Of a DNA stretch of 64,000 nt, positions 32,029 to 43,260 are shown piece by piece; the stretch's first letter is position 1; every line of letters starts with the position of its first letter. Source of the DNA: Sabellastarte sp. h YS-2021 (Eukaryota > Annelida > Polychaeta > Sabellida > Sabellidae); contig OZ024940.1 in NCBI GenBank assembly GCA_964017235.1, forward strand, positions 27,285,615 through 27,349,614. Reading direction: 5' to 3'. A program made the translations under genes and the position numbers. Below the pieces are notes generated by a model. It saw only the letters and a list, made by a program, of their open reading frames with translations. It made no database searches and had not been told where the DNA came from.

Positions 32029-33088
32029 TTATGCCCAGGTCACAAAGTGGCGAATTTTAATGGCGAATATTGGCGAATAGCACATTCTTCAATGTTAAAG
32101 GTGGATGCCTCAAATTTTCTTTGTCTTCAGTTCTAATCTAATCTAATCTAATCTAATCTACTGCTTTGCAAGCGCAATATCTTCCCCACAAAGGGGAACT
32201 CAGTGCGCTAATTAACCAAAATCATTATCATAGGGGAGTCGAGGGGCGTTCAGGTCGGTAATCCAGGATTGTGGGTGTGAACGGAAGGGAAGAAAAACTA
32301 AGTTGGGAAGCTAGAGCTGAAGAGGTGAGTTTTGAGGTGCTTCCTAAAAGATGCAACAGAGGGACTATTTCTTACATGGAAAGGGAAAGAGTTCCAAACC
32401 GCAGGGGCATAGTGACTGAAGGAGTTAGAAAAGTGTTTAATTGATTTGTGAACTCTGCGATCAAAAGTGGGGGTTTGAAGGAACTTGAGTTTGGGGTACT
32501 TCGTCTTGTGTTTCTGGAAGAGGTGTAGGGGTGGATTAATTCTCTTAGGTAAACTGGTTGACCCTGGTTGAGAATTTTATATGTTCTCTTCATTATTTGC
32601 CACTTCTCAGTGACAACAGCCTGAATTGTCACTGGTATTCACCAATTTTTAGCTATTTTTAAGTTTTCCATGAGAATTCGCCACTATAGGTTGCGCAATC
32701 TTCTAATATCATAGCTCTGTAGTAGGGCATTCGCTGACGACTTGTACTACCTTCTCATTCTCAATAAGTTTGCTGAACAATTTTCCTTCTTCTCAACTGG
32801 TTCTTCTATTGTGCAAAAAATTCTTCCCAGATTGCATTCATTCTTCCCTACCCATAGCCAATTCGTGGGTTATTGTAATCAAATCGCCAGATATCTTCAC
32901 CAGTTCATAGAGTATTCTCAGGATATTCTTGCTTTGTAAAGGGTTAATCTCATGATAGCCGAGGAGCATTGTAGAACATTGTAGAAGGGTCGTAGATGTA
33001 TGAAGATCTTTTATCATGTGACACACTTCTCTATTCTTTTATATTCACCGAGGTTATCGTAGCACCCTCTCCACTGTGTGACCTGGGG
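32029..33088 (-). mobile_element. Terminal-inverted-repeat element B, opposed to A, interrupted by another LINE tail
   Basis: This is the same family as element A but reversed: TTATGCCCAGGTCACAAAGT (then GGCGAATTTT) at 32029, and CCACTGTGTGACCTGGGG at the other end. Reading the minus strand, it aligns with A through GTGACACATGATAAAAGATC, the CTGGTGAAGATATCTGGCG block and the GAAGAACCAGTTGAGAA block. The two copies are only ~107 bp apart and form a large imperfect inverted repeat. The MITE at 33091 starts exactly where its outer end should finish. Confidence 0.85.
32136..32590 (-). mobile_element. 5'-truncated LINE tail inside element B, with (AGATT)n tail
   Basis: The minus strand encodes QPVYLRELIHPYTSSRNTRR, then a segment equivalent to FGTLSLSM...SVASFRKHLKTHLFSSSF in a neighbouring frame: the carboxy end of a LINE distinct from that in element A. 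The 3' UTR has TTAGCGCACTGAGTTCCCCT and ends TTGCGCTTGCAAAGCAGTAG, then about five AGATT units (32136-32159 on plus). Pentanucleotide tails are typical of some CR1-related clades. At least one frameshift is present. Confidence 0.8.
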
Positions 33089-33090
33089 TG

Positions 33091-33293
33091 GGGCCGTATT
33101 CTACAACAATACTTAGATCATTTCTAACTTAGATTTCAAGCATTTCTTAGATTTCAAGTAAGAAATGATGAAACTGAACATTCCTAACTTTTGGTTCATA
33201 AATACAAAGTGCAAGAAAATCTTAAGTGAAAAACCTTCCTTTACTTAGATCTAAGGTCACCTTATCTAAGTATTGTTGTAGAATATGGTCCCC
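33091..33293. mobile_element. Small palindromic MITE (CTTAGAT words)
   Basis: GGGCCGTATTCTACAACAAT (then ACTTAGAT) at 33091 is inverted at the right end (ATCTAAGTATTGTTGTAGAA, then TATGGTCCC). The 203 bp are mostly arm, with repeats of TTTCTAACTTAGAT. The outer end style matches the other GGGCC-ended elements. Confidence 0.85.
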
Positions 33294-33696
33294 TCATTGC
33301 ATGCTGGAACGGGTCTTAGTTGCACTTCACTATTATGCTAGCCTTGCTTAAGGCTCAAATTTGCATGATATATTTTCAAACATGCACGCAGATATTTGGT
33401 ATTCACAAATCACTCATACATGTTAAGAGAAAGAACTGTATCAAGCTGTATGCTGCTCCAAAAGTCAGTACATGTATGAGTACATTATAGAAACTGAAAC
33501 TCCATTATGTGAACTAAAAACTTTCCTTAACTGCAAACAAACTTGAGCCTTCAGCAAGGCTACTATTATGCACACACAAATATAGCATCTGCTGGTTATC
33601 TCCAAACTGTTTTCTCTCACTTCTTTTTATTTTTTTTGCACACTGATAATTCTACAGAGTCTGTTGCAAAATTCAACTGCATTATAATGGAAAATG
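33294..33696. other. Unassigned intergenic DNA
   Basis: No gene or repeat family recognised. Confidence 0.4.
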
Positions 33697-33935
33697 AGGG
33701 GGCCACGGTGGCAGAGTGGTAACACTCTCGCCCCCCCCACCTCTGAGGCCGGGGTTCGATTCCTGGCATGGCCTCAAGTGGGAAAGCTGGGAGTTGCTTG
33801 CCGTTGGTCGGGACAGTTTACAGTACAGAACCCTGACACCAACTGTATGTACTGGTTTCCTCTGCCCTTCCAACTAGCCGTTGTGATATGACCTGTACAG
33901 TGTTGAAAGCGACGTAAAACCCCAAATAAATAAAT
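33697..33935 (+). mobile_element. SINE-A, full length, with target duplication
   Basis: Complete head (GGGGCCACGGTGGCAGAGTG), B box GGGGTTCGATTCCTGG, body and CCCAAATAAATAAAT tail. ATAATGGAAARTG flanks it at 33684-33696 and 33936-33948 with one mismatch. The two short frames across it are shadows. Confidence 0.93.
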
Positions 33936-33948
33936 ATAATGGAAAGTG

Positions 33949-35860
33949 TAATTACCCCTGTCACCTGTTTTTCCTCAAATGATTTCTTGCCTTATTTTTT
34001 TATATTTTCTTTGCAACCAAGCTATGTGTCTCAATTGTTTGTCCTCTAGTTACACTTATTGTACATTCAGAATGAATTAAATAAAGTAGATGACACAGAA
34101 CTAGGTATAAGATTAAATATTAAATAGATAAGGAGGTTACTTTGCTGTTTTAACAGGATTTGCATGTCAATCTCTTAAGATACAATTAACAGGTAAAATA
34201 TCTTCGAATACATATTTATTTCCGCTAGGATATCCTCTGAAAGGTTCAAACTCTCTAAAACCTCTGCAAAGATCAAGACTTTCAGTTCTGAGACACAAGT
34301 TTAGCTTAGATTTGGCTGAGACATGATAGCTATAATAACCCCACATGAATCCTTTCAGACTGTTAATTGACTGGATTAGAGATGTCAGAGCTCTGTCCAT
34401 ATGTCCAGTTATGACACCTCATCCAGTAATAAGAGGGAACTTCCGGCCAGAAACTAATTATCTGCTGTTATTAACAGATCCCCCTCCTACTGAACTGGCT
34501 GGCAAATTAACCCACTCACAGCGCACAATGGCAGTGGATCCACCTTGGCCAACGAACAAAAAGCCTGGAGGAATGGCGGTAAGGCGATAGAAATTAGACA
34601 GTAGGGTGTGTAATACGGCTAATATGGAGTTAATTGTAGGCATTCTTTGCTCTGTAGTCAAATGATGACATGCGACAAACAACCGATCCACAAGGGGAGG
34701 TGACAATAGACAGGATTAACAGGACTTCTTTCAGCTGTGACATCCATAAACTTTATATACGCATTTAGTTTGGAGATTTTTCTAGTCTGGCTACAGGCCC
34801 AGTGTCTCGGTATCGAGAGCATTTTACTGAAATACAGTGACAAGATTTTAAAACCACCACTTTGCTTGCCGACACAAATAATGGAAAGAAACGTTAAAAT
34901 ATTAGAAATTATTTTATCCCATATTTTTGTGCATATATGCAGATTATTATAGTAATATGTTTAGGAGAACTGCCATGTTTCACTTGGGACACTTTATAAC
35001 CTGGAGAGAGGTCAGGGTGAAAAAATGAATAAAGCAATCACTAACTTCCAAAAGATTAGACCTAAGCATTCTACAAATTTAGCAAGTGGCGTTTATCGGT
35101 AGAACTGACTAAGAAACCGTTAGAGCCAAATAGGTGGATCTCAAATGCATAATCCTAAAGACAGCCTTCGTGATAACTTAAGCCTTGGGTGATTGTTGTA
35201 CTGAAATCCACAACTGAGTGGCTGGGAAAATGATGGACTTTGATCAGTAGGGGAAGGCGGCCTTGTTCGTTACACCCGACTTCATTGCCAAGAATCAGCT
35301 GACTTGGAACGATGCACAGAGAACGGCTCCAGTGAATGTTCCTGCTTTATCCAATCCAGTGGGTCGATCTTTGAAAGGGAGACAGAATCCTGTTGAACAC
35401 AGTCTGAAATTTTACTTAAATTGTACCCAAGACTTAAGGGGGCTGACAAATTCCTTCTGTTCATGGTCACTCTGTCATAATGGTTAAATCTCACTTGTTT
35501 TACAAACAACCGGAGAATTTGCAGCATCCAAGGATTTTAGTGATGGGTTTTTCAGCTGAGAAAAACTAATGCAGGCGTGTCAGTGGAAAGCACAAAACAC
35601 ATTCACCATTTTTAGGTGAAAGACTTGACTTGGTCAGACCATGATGGCATTACGTACCTCAGTAGGTGGTGGACATATCCTCATCTCAGCACAATCTAAG
35701 ACACTGTGGTTCAATCAAACTGCAAAGTTTATGTTACATGTAGTTTTTATAAGCTAAATCTAACCCTTTGGGGTTCAGGTGAGTCCCACCCTCCATCCCT
35801 GCTCATATACAGCTTGGGTGGTGGGCACAAATGAATGGGGGGGTCAAAACAACAAACACC
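33949..35860. other. Unassigned intergenic DNA
   Basis: Nearly 2 kb free of obvious repeats. Several short frames (34167-34400, 34345-34590, 34458-34706, 35263-35527) overlap on opposite strands with no recognisable domain. It could hold an exon or conserved non-coding DNA, but I cannot show it. Confidence 0.35.
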
Positions 35861-36858
35861 CTGTTTACACTACAATCCGTGTTGGCAAGGATTGAAGGTT
35901 GAAGCAGACTGAGGCAGATTCATCTCGATCCGGACTGAGTTTCCACACTACAGAGTTTAATCTGGATTGGGAAGTGTCCAAAAGTGAGTACAGTAAAACG
36001 TACAAATTTAGATGAATCTATGTAAAATTGTGTAAACGGCACTTTCTTTTTTCAATATGGATAAAACTGATAAAATTAATAAAAAATATACCAAATCCCT
36101 ACATTCTGTTATATATCATACAGTAAAATAGCTTGACAAAATTTCATAATTTAAACAGAAATTTTATATTATTAGGTCTGTGTCAGTTTCTTAGCAACAG
36201 ACCAATTACAATCTTTTTAAATATTCTGCTCATAAAATATTGTCACTGTAATTACAAATATTCATGTATTTTATGTCAAATATGCAATCATCTAGAAATC
36301 ACACAAAAATCACTTTTGGTGGCCTTTGTGTCAATTATGTTCTCTAGAGCTTACAAAGGATTAAGATATATTGAATTAAGCAATTGTTTCAAGGCAGTAT
36401 GTCAGTTGGTTACAGTAACCATACACTGAACCCTTGTCAACTCGGATTGAGAGGGTTCACACTACAAAGGGCCAAGCTGCTTTTAATCTGCTTCAAATCC
36501 ACTTTTTGAGTAGGCTTGAGATTTACCCTTGTCAACCCGTATTGTGAGCGTTCAGACTAGTCTCCAATCTGGTTTAATCTGTATCAACCCGGGTTGAATC
36601 ACTAGTCTGAACGCCCAGATATTGAATTAAGCAATTGTTTCAAGGCAGTAAGTCAATTGGTTACAATAACCATACACTGAACCCTTGTCAACTCGGATTG
36701 AGAGGGTTCACACTACAAAGGGTCAATCTGCTTCAAATCCACCTTTTGAGTAGGGATGAGATTTATCCTTGTCAACCCAGATTGTGAGCGTTCAGACTAG
36801 TCTTCAATCTGGTTTAATCTGTATCAACCCGGGTTGAATCACTAGTCTGAATGCCCAG
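35861..36858. mobile_element. Likely TIR element with GTTCAGACTAG-type words and an internal duplication
   Basis: The left CTGTTTACACTACAATCCG and the right CACTAGTCTGAATGCCCAG are loosely inverted. Inner arms repeat AATCTGGTTTAATCTG, TCAACCCGGGTTGA (a palindrome) and GGATTGAGAGGGTTCACAC. A ~245 bp block (36368-36615) is repeated at 36616-36859 with about 95% identity by eye. No coding capacity; the 98-codon frame inside is not supported. Confidence 0.55.
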
Positions 36859-37095
36859 AAAGAGTCTCTTTCCTTGATGGCTAATGTCACCCACTGGTAG
36901 TTCCAGGACAGAGTGTAATATACTTCTTGAGAAGTTTGGTCATCTAGGAAGCAAGCCTAGGAAAGGAATCCCAAAGGGTAAGACTGAAGCTAATAAAAGC
37001 TAAATTTAATCACAAAGTTTGCAAATTTGTAGGGTAAATAATGAAATGTCAATGAAAAGTCGGCACTTGTTTATATATTTGTTTATATATCTGCC

Positions 37096-37247
37096 TGGGA
37101 AAGCTGGTAGTTGCTTGCCGTTGGTCGGCAGTTTACAGTACAGAACCCTAACGAACTGTATGTACTGGTTTCCTCTGCCCTTCCAACTACCCGTCGTGAT
37201 ATGACCTGTACAGTGTTGAAAGCGACGTAAAACCCAAATAAATAAAT
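37096..37247 (+). mobile_element. 5'-truncated SINE-A at the 5' edge of a SINE-B
   Basis: The copy begins inside the body (TGGGAAAGCTGGTAGTTGC) and ends in AACCCAAATAAATAA. ATATATCTGCC flanks it exactly at 37085-37095 and 37248-37258. The right copy of the duplication includes the first bases of the SINE-B head (GCC), so SINE-A landed exactly at the start of an existing SINE-B. Confidence 0.9.
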
Positions 37248-37255
37248 ATATATCT

Positions 37256-37566
37256 GCCACGGTGGCCTAGCGGGTAACACACTTGTCTAGGAACTTAGAG
37301 GATGTGGGTTCAATCCCAGGTACAGGCTGATATATAGTGGGTCGGATACATAGGCCTCTGTCATTGGGTCCTTTCCCCAATGGCAGGTTAAAGAACCTCA
37401 AGGACGTTGATAAATGGTCATCCTTAAGCCTCTATCTTCCAGTTAGGGGAATGTCAGTTACTTGTGAGTTGGGGCTGTACCTGTACAGTCAGATGGGTTA
37501 AATAGGGCTTTGAGTCCTGTAGTATATGGAGATATTGCGCTGAGTATAAATACATAATAATAATAT
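37256..37566 (+). mobile_element. SINE-B, full length
   Basis: Head GCCACGGTGGCCTAGCGGGT, B-box region GTGGGTTCAATCCCAGG, body with CATTGGGTCCTTTCCCC, and tail GCGCTGAGTATAAATACATA plus an ATA run. A ~25 bp piece present in the 19719 copy (ACCACTTAAAATGGCAGT) is missing here. Confidence 0.9.
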
Positions 37567-37650
37567 TTCTTACCAAAGTAGTCACAGTGAAGCAAGAAAC
37601 ATAAAATCATTATGTCCTGTCTATATGTCACACTACATAGGTAAAATATG

Positions 37651-38006
37651 TAGGGATGTCATGAATCCAAATGTTTCATGTCGACTATTCGCCAAGTACT
37701 ATTCGTGTTGACACACCGCGACTGTTTTCCTGCGACTTCTGCTTCGTTTATTTCAGACAGGAAGTGGGCGATATAAGAGGTAAATGGTACTTCGAGTTTT
37801 ACGTGAATGCATAAACAATACAGAAAACGTGGCTGTTCTTGGATTTTAACTTTTTTTTTTTTTTGACAATATGGATATATTTTATGGATTCAGACCTTCT
37901 GTCATCTTTTACTACATTGAGTGATTATTCATACTTTAAAATATGAAACCGGTGTACAGCACTGTTCTAACCGTTGTCGATTAGTCAGCTATTCGTGACG
38001 GCCCTA
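37651..38006. mobile_element. Second hAT-type MITE
   Basis: The 356 bp element begins TAGGGATGTCATGAATCC and ends TATTCGTGACGGCCCTA. It is flanked by AAAATATG (37643-37650) and CAAATATG (38007-38014), an 8 bp duplication with one change. The interior has a T-run near 37850-37863 and no coding capacity. It differs in sequence from the 23181 element. Confidence 0.82.
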
Positions 38007-38245
38007 CAAATATGTGGTGTGTGTGTGGTGGATAATAAAAAAGAATAAAGGGCTAAAAATGAAAAGAACCTCAAATATTTTCAGATTGATGTGAAATAAC
38101 AAAATGTATTCCTTAAAGACAGAACTACACACACACACACAGCAGTGATACATCAATGACCCACAATGTAAACTTAAACTTAGTACAGATAGTATAGCGC
38201 AGATGGGCCAGTGCTCTTCAAAGAGTAATTATCTGAGATTTACAC

Positions 38246-38650
38246 ACACACACACACACATATGATAAATCATTGCAAAATATCCCCAAAGTACTTTCTG
38301 AAATGGATATTTTTACATCTTTGTTTAAAGCAGGATTTCGATTTCAGTTGAGTAGGCTATTCCAAAGACCTGGGCCGCAATAGCTGAAGGATCTGTCTCT
38401 GAAAGTTTTGTTAAATGGTGTTAAACAGTTATTTTGGTAACCAGCATTAGTTTCCGAACTTCTAGTGACAGCTTTCATTGTCAGCAGCTCTTTCAGGTAT
38501 TCCGGACCACATCCCAGGTGCACTGGTGCATGAGTGATAGTACACTAAATTCAATTGGATTCGAAGCCAATGCATGTCTCCTATTGCTTTTTGTAAGTTG
38601 TCATATTTTGATCTTTTCAGTACCAACTTGGCGCAAAAAGTACTCATGGA
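38246..38650 (-). mobile_element. 5'-truncated LINE tail with (TG)n tail
   Basis: The minus strand gives IGDMHWLRIQLNLVYYHSC in one frame. In a neighbouring frame it gives the pattern SSETNAGYQNNCLTPFNKT and FRDRSFSYCGP..LWNSL, the LINE carboxy-end motif set. It ends in a TGTGTG run (ACACAC at 38244-38262 on plus). Two or more frameshifts and a stop indicate age. A third tail type beside those at 31165 and 32136. Confidence 0.72.
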
Positions 38651-39042
38651 TTGGATAATAAAGTGGTCTTCCCATCCTACAAGTTCTGCTGCAGGATTTT
38701 ACAATTACATGTCACAGGAATGGTCTTCCGAAAGGCAGCTTTCTCTGGACAATAACGTGCGGATGAGATTAATAAAAATATATAAAATATAACAGGAAGG
38801 TACCCCATTAGTACATATATATATATTTTAATTTCATCACACGAAATTACAATTTAATTCAATCTGAATGTGAAGAGAGATGTTGTTCTCTTTATTATTC
38901 AGTACTTAGTCTCATTAGTATGTAAAATAGGTCCATGTTTACTCAAATACAACAAAAAGTAGGTTTGAAACATATCCATAGTAAATAGAAAAAGTTTGAT
39001 TTCAAAATTAATGTTCACAGTAAAAAGTACTTTTCTAATGAT
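38651..39042. other. Unassigned intergenic DNA
   Basis: AT-rich; nothing named. Confidence 0.4.
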
Positions 39043-39267
39043 TTATTTATTTATTTGGGTGTTTTAGGTCGCTTTCAACACAGGTCATATCTCGACGGGT
39101 AGTTGGAGGGGCAGAGGAAACCAGTACATACAGTTCGTTAGGGTTCTGTACCTTAAACTGCCGACCAACGGCAACTACCAGCTTTCCACTTGAGGCCGTG
39201 CTGGGAACCGAATCCCGGCCTCAGAGGTGGGAGGCGAGAGTGTTACCACTTCTGCCACCGTGGCCCC
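39043..39267 (-). mobile_element. SINE-A, near full length, with target duplication
   Basis: Minus-strand copy with head and B box GGGATTCGGTTCCCAGC. Flanked by TTTTCTAATGAT (39031-39042) and TTTTCCAATGAT (39268-39279), one mismatch. Two short internal deletions relative to the family (in the ACTGTACAG and GGCAAGCAACT blocks). Confidence 0.92.
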
Positions 39268-39396
39268 TTTTCCAATGATGTAGACATCATATCACCTCTG
39301 TAGGTTGCGTAGCTTGAGAAACATTGACTAAAAATCGGTACCTGTGGATGAATTTGTAATGCCAATCATTCATAATAAATAGCATCAGGGAATAAT

Positions 39397-40062
39397 ACCC
39401 CTGTTCCACCAAAGGATTAAAGTCTTGGACCCTTAATCCTTGAGAGTCGGTGAAAAAGCATGAATAATGGGCAGGGAAATGTAATCTTGATCCAGGTGTG
39501 GGATCAATCCCAGATCATCCCCAGGAAGTCTCAGACCTCCTCAGACAACTAGCGATTGTTCCCTGACTAAGAGCCTATTAAGTCACAATTGTGATACGAT
39601 TCAACACTGATCCTGTCTGGGACATACCCACTGGGTCTCAGACTGGTCTGAGACTTCCTCAGACTTCCTGGGATTAATAACAGATTCCCACACACAGCAA
39701 TGGCCGATTTTTGTTATTTCTTTTGCATGGGGGGTCGGGGATAGATCTGGGATTAAGTCCAGATCTCCTGGGACTAAAACTAAACTGACCTGGCATTAAG
39801 AGTCCCAGGAAGTTTCAGACAACCTAAGATTGTGTACATTTCAGCCTGAAGAGGTCTCAGGAAGTCTGGGACTGGAATGTTGGTGGGTAGGAGCGCATGT
39901 GGATCGGTTACAGTCGTGGCAAATATCAAACATGTTTGACTTTTAAACCGATTACAACAGATCCAAACAGACTCGAGCAGACTGTCTGGAACTCTAAATT
40001 TTTAGAAACAGATTCCCTAAATACCTTAATCGGGAGCCTTAGTCATGTGGTGGAACAGGGGC
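39397..40062 (+). mobile_element. GTTCCACCAAAGG-ended TIR element, copy 1
   Basis: TACCCCTGTTCCACCAAAGG at the left is answered by CATGTGGTGGAACAGGGGCA at the right. The interior is dense with words GGGACT, AGACTTCC, CCTCAGAC and AGTCCCAGG in both orientations, and has CAAACATGTTTG. A second, GC-richer copy in the same orientation lies at 43261-43976, and both share the terminal block TTAATCGGGAGCCTTAGTCA. The 86-codon frame is not a gene. Confidence 0.85.
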
Positions 40063-41419
40063 ATAAAAAACATCCCCCAGTCATTGTTTCTTGGTTTAAG
40101 GTCAAATACAGGTCATTGTGGAGAGTAATGGCCCGATCAGGCCTTAACGTTTGGTAGTACGTATTTACTTCCTACTAGACCACTTGGTCCTCAAGACTCT
40201 AAAAATAGCCCCTCGTGTCTCGGTACTGTATGTTTAAAAACCAGCCACCCAATATATCCATCACAGGCTCCCCCTCACCCCTGAAGCGTGTATATTTTAA
40301 CACAGCTCAGAGGTGGTCATAAAATAATTTAAATAAGCTGCTCCAATAGCAGATTCCATTCCAGTTGTGTCAAATTGCCTTGAAGGCGGCTTACCAACAT
40401 CCAAATCTCACCAGAGACATTCTACCCAAATACTACATGGAGAGGTCAAAGAGTAAGTCATTCTTCAGTCAAATGTGATGCTGAAGTAAACATCCTACCA
40501 TGTACATGGCAAGTGGCAGATAATAAATACACATATCAAAGCTGTAAACACTGCTGTGAATATAAATATTTATAGATGATTTCACCATCAGCCAATTGAT
40601 ACGCAATACATAAGCGGCACCAGTTGAGTTTGTTTATTCTTCTAGATGACACCTATAAATATGACAAGAGTGAAATTTACTGAGATCTTCCGCCTGGGGT
40701 GAAAGTTTTACCTTCAAACCAGCACTGTTCAACAAACAATGGAAGATCTATGGAAAGCACCTATGAAAACCACTTTTTACAGAACCGTCCACAAGGCAAC
40801 CATACAAAATATCCTGACACATGCAAAGCCAATCAACACACAGCTTACAAAAGTTGTGTTTTGTGTCGGTGATGATGATTGGCTAAAATTTATGTTTGTT
40901 ACAACTTTTCTGTTTGTCCTTCACGAAGATATGTTCTGAATGTTTTGAAGAAGAATTATCAACTAAATTGCTGTCTACCAACTCTCCAGTTAGTGTATGT
41001 ACCCATATTTGTGGCTAACAACACCTGATGGCCAATTTGCGACAGAGATCTTTTCCCTCCATCTCATTTATGTTTGGTTGTTCACATGTGTCTAACTCCG
41101 ATTCGCAATGACATTTTTTTGCTCTGGGAGGGGAAAAAAATCAGATGACAAGTAAATTTAGATGTATGTCAACAACATATTGGGGAGGTTGGACAAAAAT
41201 CGACATCGCAAATCGGCGATATGTACATACACTTAGATGGACACTATAGAGTGACCGATTTATTGATTAGTAACATTAATTTGAAGGCAACTTTATTGTG
41301 GCAGAAGACAAAGTCTGTATAATTAAAGAATTACAAGACACCTCTGTCTTTAATTTCACCAAATAATAATTCTAAACATATCTGAATTTTATTAACGTAC
41401 CAGCCAGAACTTTACATGA
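40063..41419. other. Unassigned intergenic DNA
   Basis: No gene or repeat family recognised; the frame at 40739-40939 has no domain. Confidence 0.4.
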
Positions 41420-41868
41420 CTAATGCAGCGTTCTTACCGGCCGTAAACACGACCTCACAGCCTGTAAATTTCTCAAGAACGGTGTCACAGGTGGTATTTA
41501 CGCCTGGTGATTTGGGTGCCTCCAGAAACTTTCCAATTTGTGACCTTCACCTCTAATGACACCAAAGATGGAGGATACATGTGCTTTCGTTATAAAAAAA
41601 AACATGTTAAATAAAGTGTTTCGGTACTCTGGATTTTGATAAATAACATTGGAAAAGGTTTAACAAATGAAATATGCATCATTTGCATGGCGAATAACGA
41701 AATATTGTGATTTCTTTTATTTCTTTCTCTTTGTCATTTGTGTTTGTTTACATAGACACATAAACACACAGGCGGTGAAGTGTTAAGAACGGTCAAAACT
41801 TTCCACTGATATATACGTACTCACAGGTGGTGCGCACCACTCGTGAATTTCCGTCTGAATGCAGCATA
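41420..41868. mobile_element. Possible TIR element
   Basis: TAATGCAGCGTTCTTACCGG on the left and CGTCTGAATGCAGCATAA on the right are roughly inverted, with paired inner words (CTCACAG...CACAGGTGGT and ACTCACAGGTGGTGCGCACC). Weak compared with the other elements. Confidence 0.4.
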
Positions 41869-42764
41869 ATTATATCTCCCCATCCCCCTATAGACCCTAA
41901 TAACCATATCTGAAACATATTAGAAACCGATCCATTTCTAAAGCTGCAGTAATTGCCTCAATGTCGTATATCTATATGCTAAGCAGCCATCATGATAGAA
42001 TGTTGACTTGTTTATTGGCTTTATAAGTTCTTATTGTAGTATAATTGGCCAAATCTTCATTAGTTGTGAGGTTTGTTATTGGGTTATTGGTTTCAAGTAC
42101 AACTTAATTGTCATGGAGAGATCAGGGCAAGATGGCGTGGACTGCGGCATATTGGCAGGTGAATGCATTTTCCGTCCTTGTCAGCTTGCTGGGGATATCT
42201 GTTCAGTTGCAGAATTGTTTTAATCTATATCTCATAAACATATCTACAATTCAAAACAACACAACTTCGTATCATTATAATAATTTTATTTTTTTTTAAA
42301 AATCTTTTGTTAAAAAATTTATATATTCCAGTTAATCTTGATCAAGTGCTTTTGCTCTGAAAGAGCTTTTTTGAATTTTCAATAAAATACACATTTTGTT
42401 GTTGTCAGTAAGTTAATGGGCCAATAACTCCCTTACACTTAGTAACAACCAAAAGTTTATTGTCATCCATAAATATTTAATACTTATTCTATTTTTAATA
42501 CAAATCCAAGTTTCTTAGTTTTTCCAAGCTCATGTACACAACTGATATTATTTCAAAATACTTCCTCAAAAATAGACCCAAATTGGAATATGTCAGTTTC
42601 GTTTCAGTCGTTAAGTACCTTAAAAGATCACATAGAAGTTTTTAACAAAACCAAATAACTGAAGTATCAAGTAACAGGCTAAATTAAGTATGCTTCATAA
42701 GTAAAATTCTGAATGCCCACATTATTATTGTCTCTAAGCATGACACCCCATAAACAGGAACCTT
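41869..42764. other. Unassigned AT-rich DNA
   Basis: Short frames only; no gene supported. Confidence 0.4.
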
Positions 42765-42930
42765 GGCCCGTGTTCACAGAGAAGTCTTGAGTCTGAGACA
42801 AGATATAGTCTCAGATTTGAGATTTAGATTTGATCTCAGCTGATACCAAGTCTTAACTGTGTATTCACAAACAGGTTCTCAACCAAGACCAGTCTGAGTT
42901 TTAGGGTAAACAGACTGTAAATATACCTCA
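42765..42930 (+). mobile_element. Partial GAGACC-word MITE
   Basis: The left end (TTGGCCCGTGTTCACAGAGA), then TTGAGTCTGAGACAAG words and ACAAACAGGTTCTCAACCAA, match the 24632-25328 element. I see no right end before the next element at 43261, so the copy is broken. 42931-43260 holds nothing else I can name. Confidence 0.7.
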
Positions 42931-43260
42931 TTTTAATGGCCAGTATTTATTTTGCCAATAATTCACAACATAATTTAAAACATCTAATAGAATGAAAAGA
43001 AATGAGAAAATCTGCCAATTGTCTTTTTTATTTGTATGTAATGTGATCGTCTATGTTCTACTTGCCCAGAAAATAATTTGTCTACTGCCTGGCGCCATAA
43101 CTTGGAACACCTTGGACACAAAATCCTTATTTTCGTTTGTTTTAAGTGAAGTTCCGTGGGTTTCTTTTTATTAAAAGATGTATTGACACAAGCACAAGTT
43201 ATAAAAATACTTTACTGACATAAAGTACACAAAATAAACTGTTTAGAATCGTTTTTTAAT

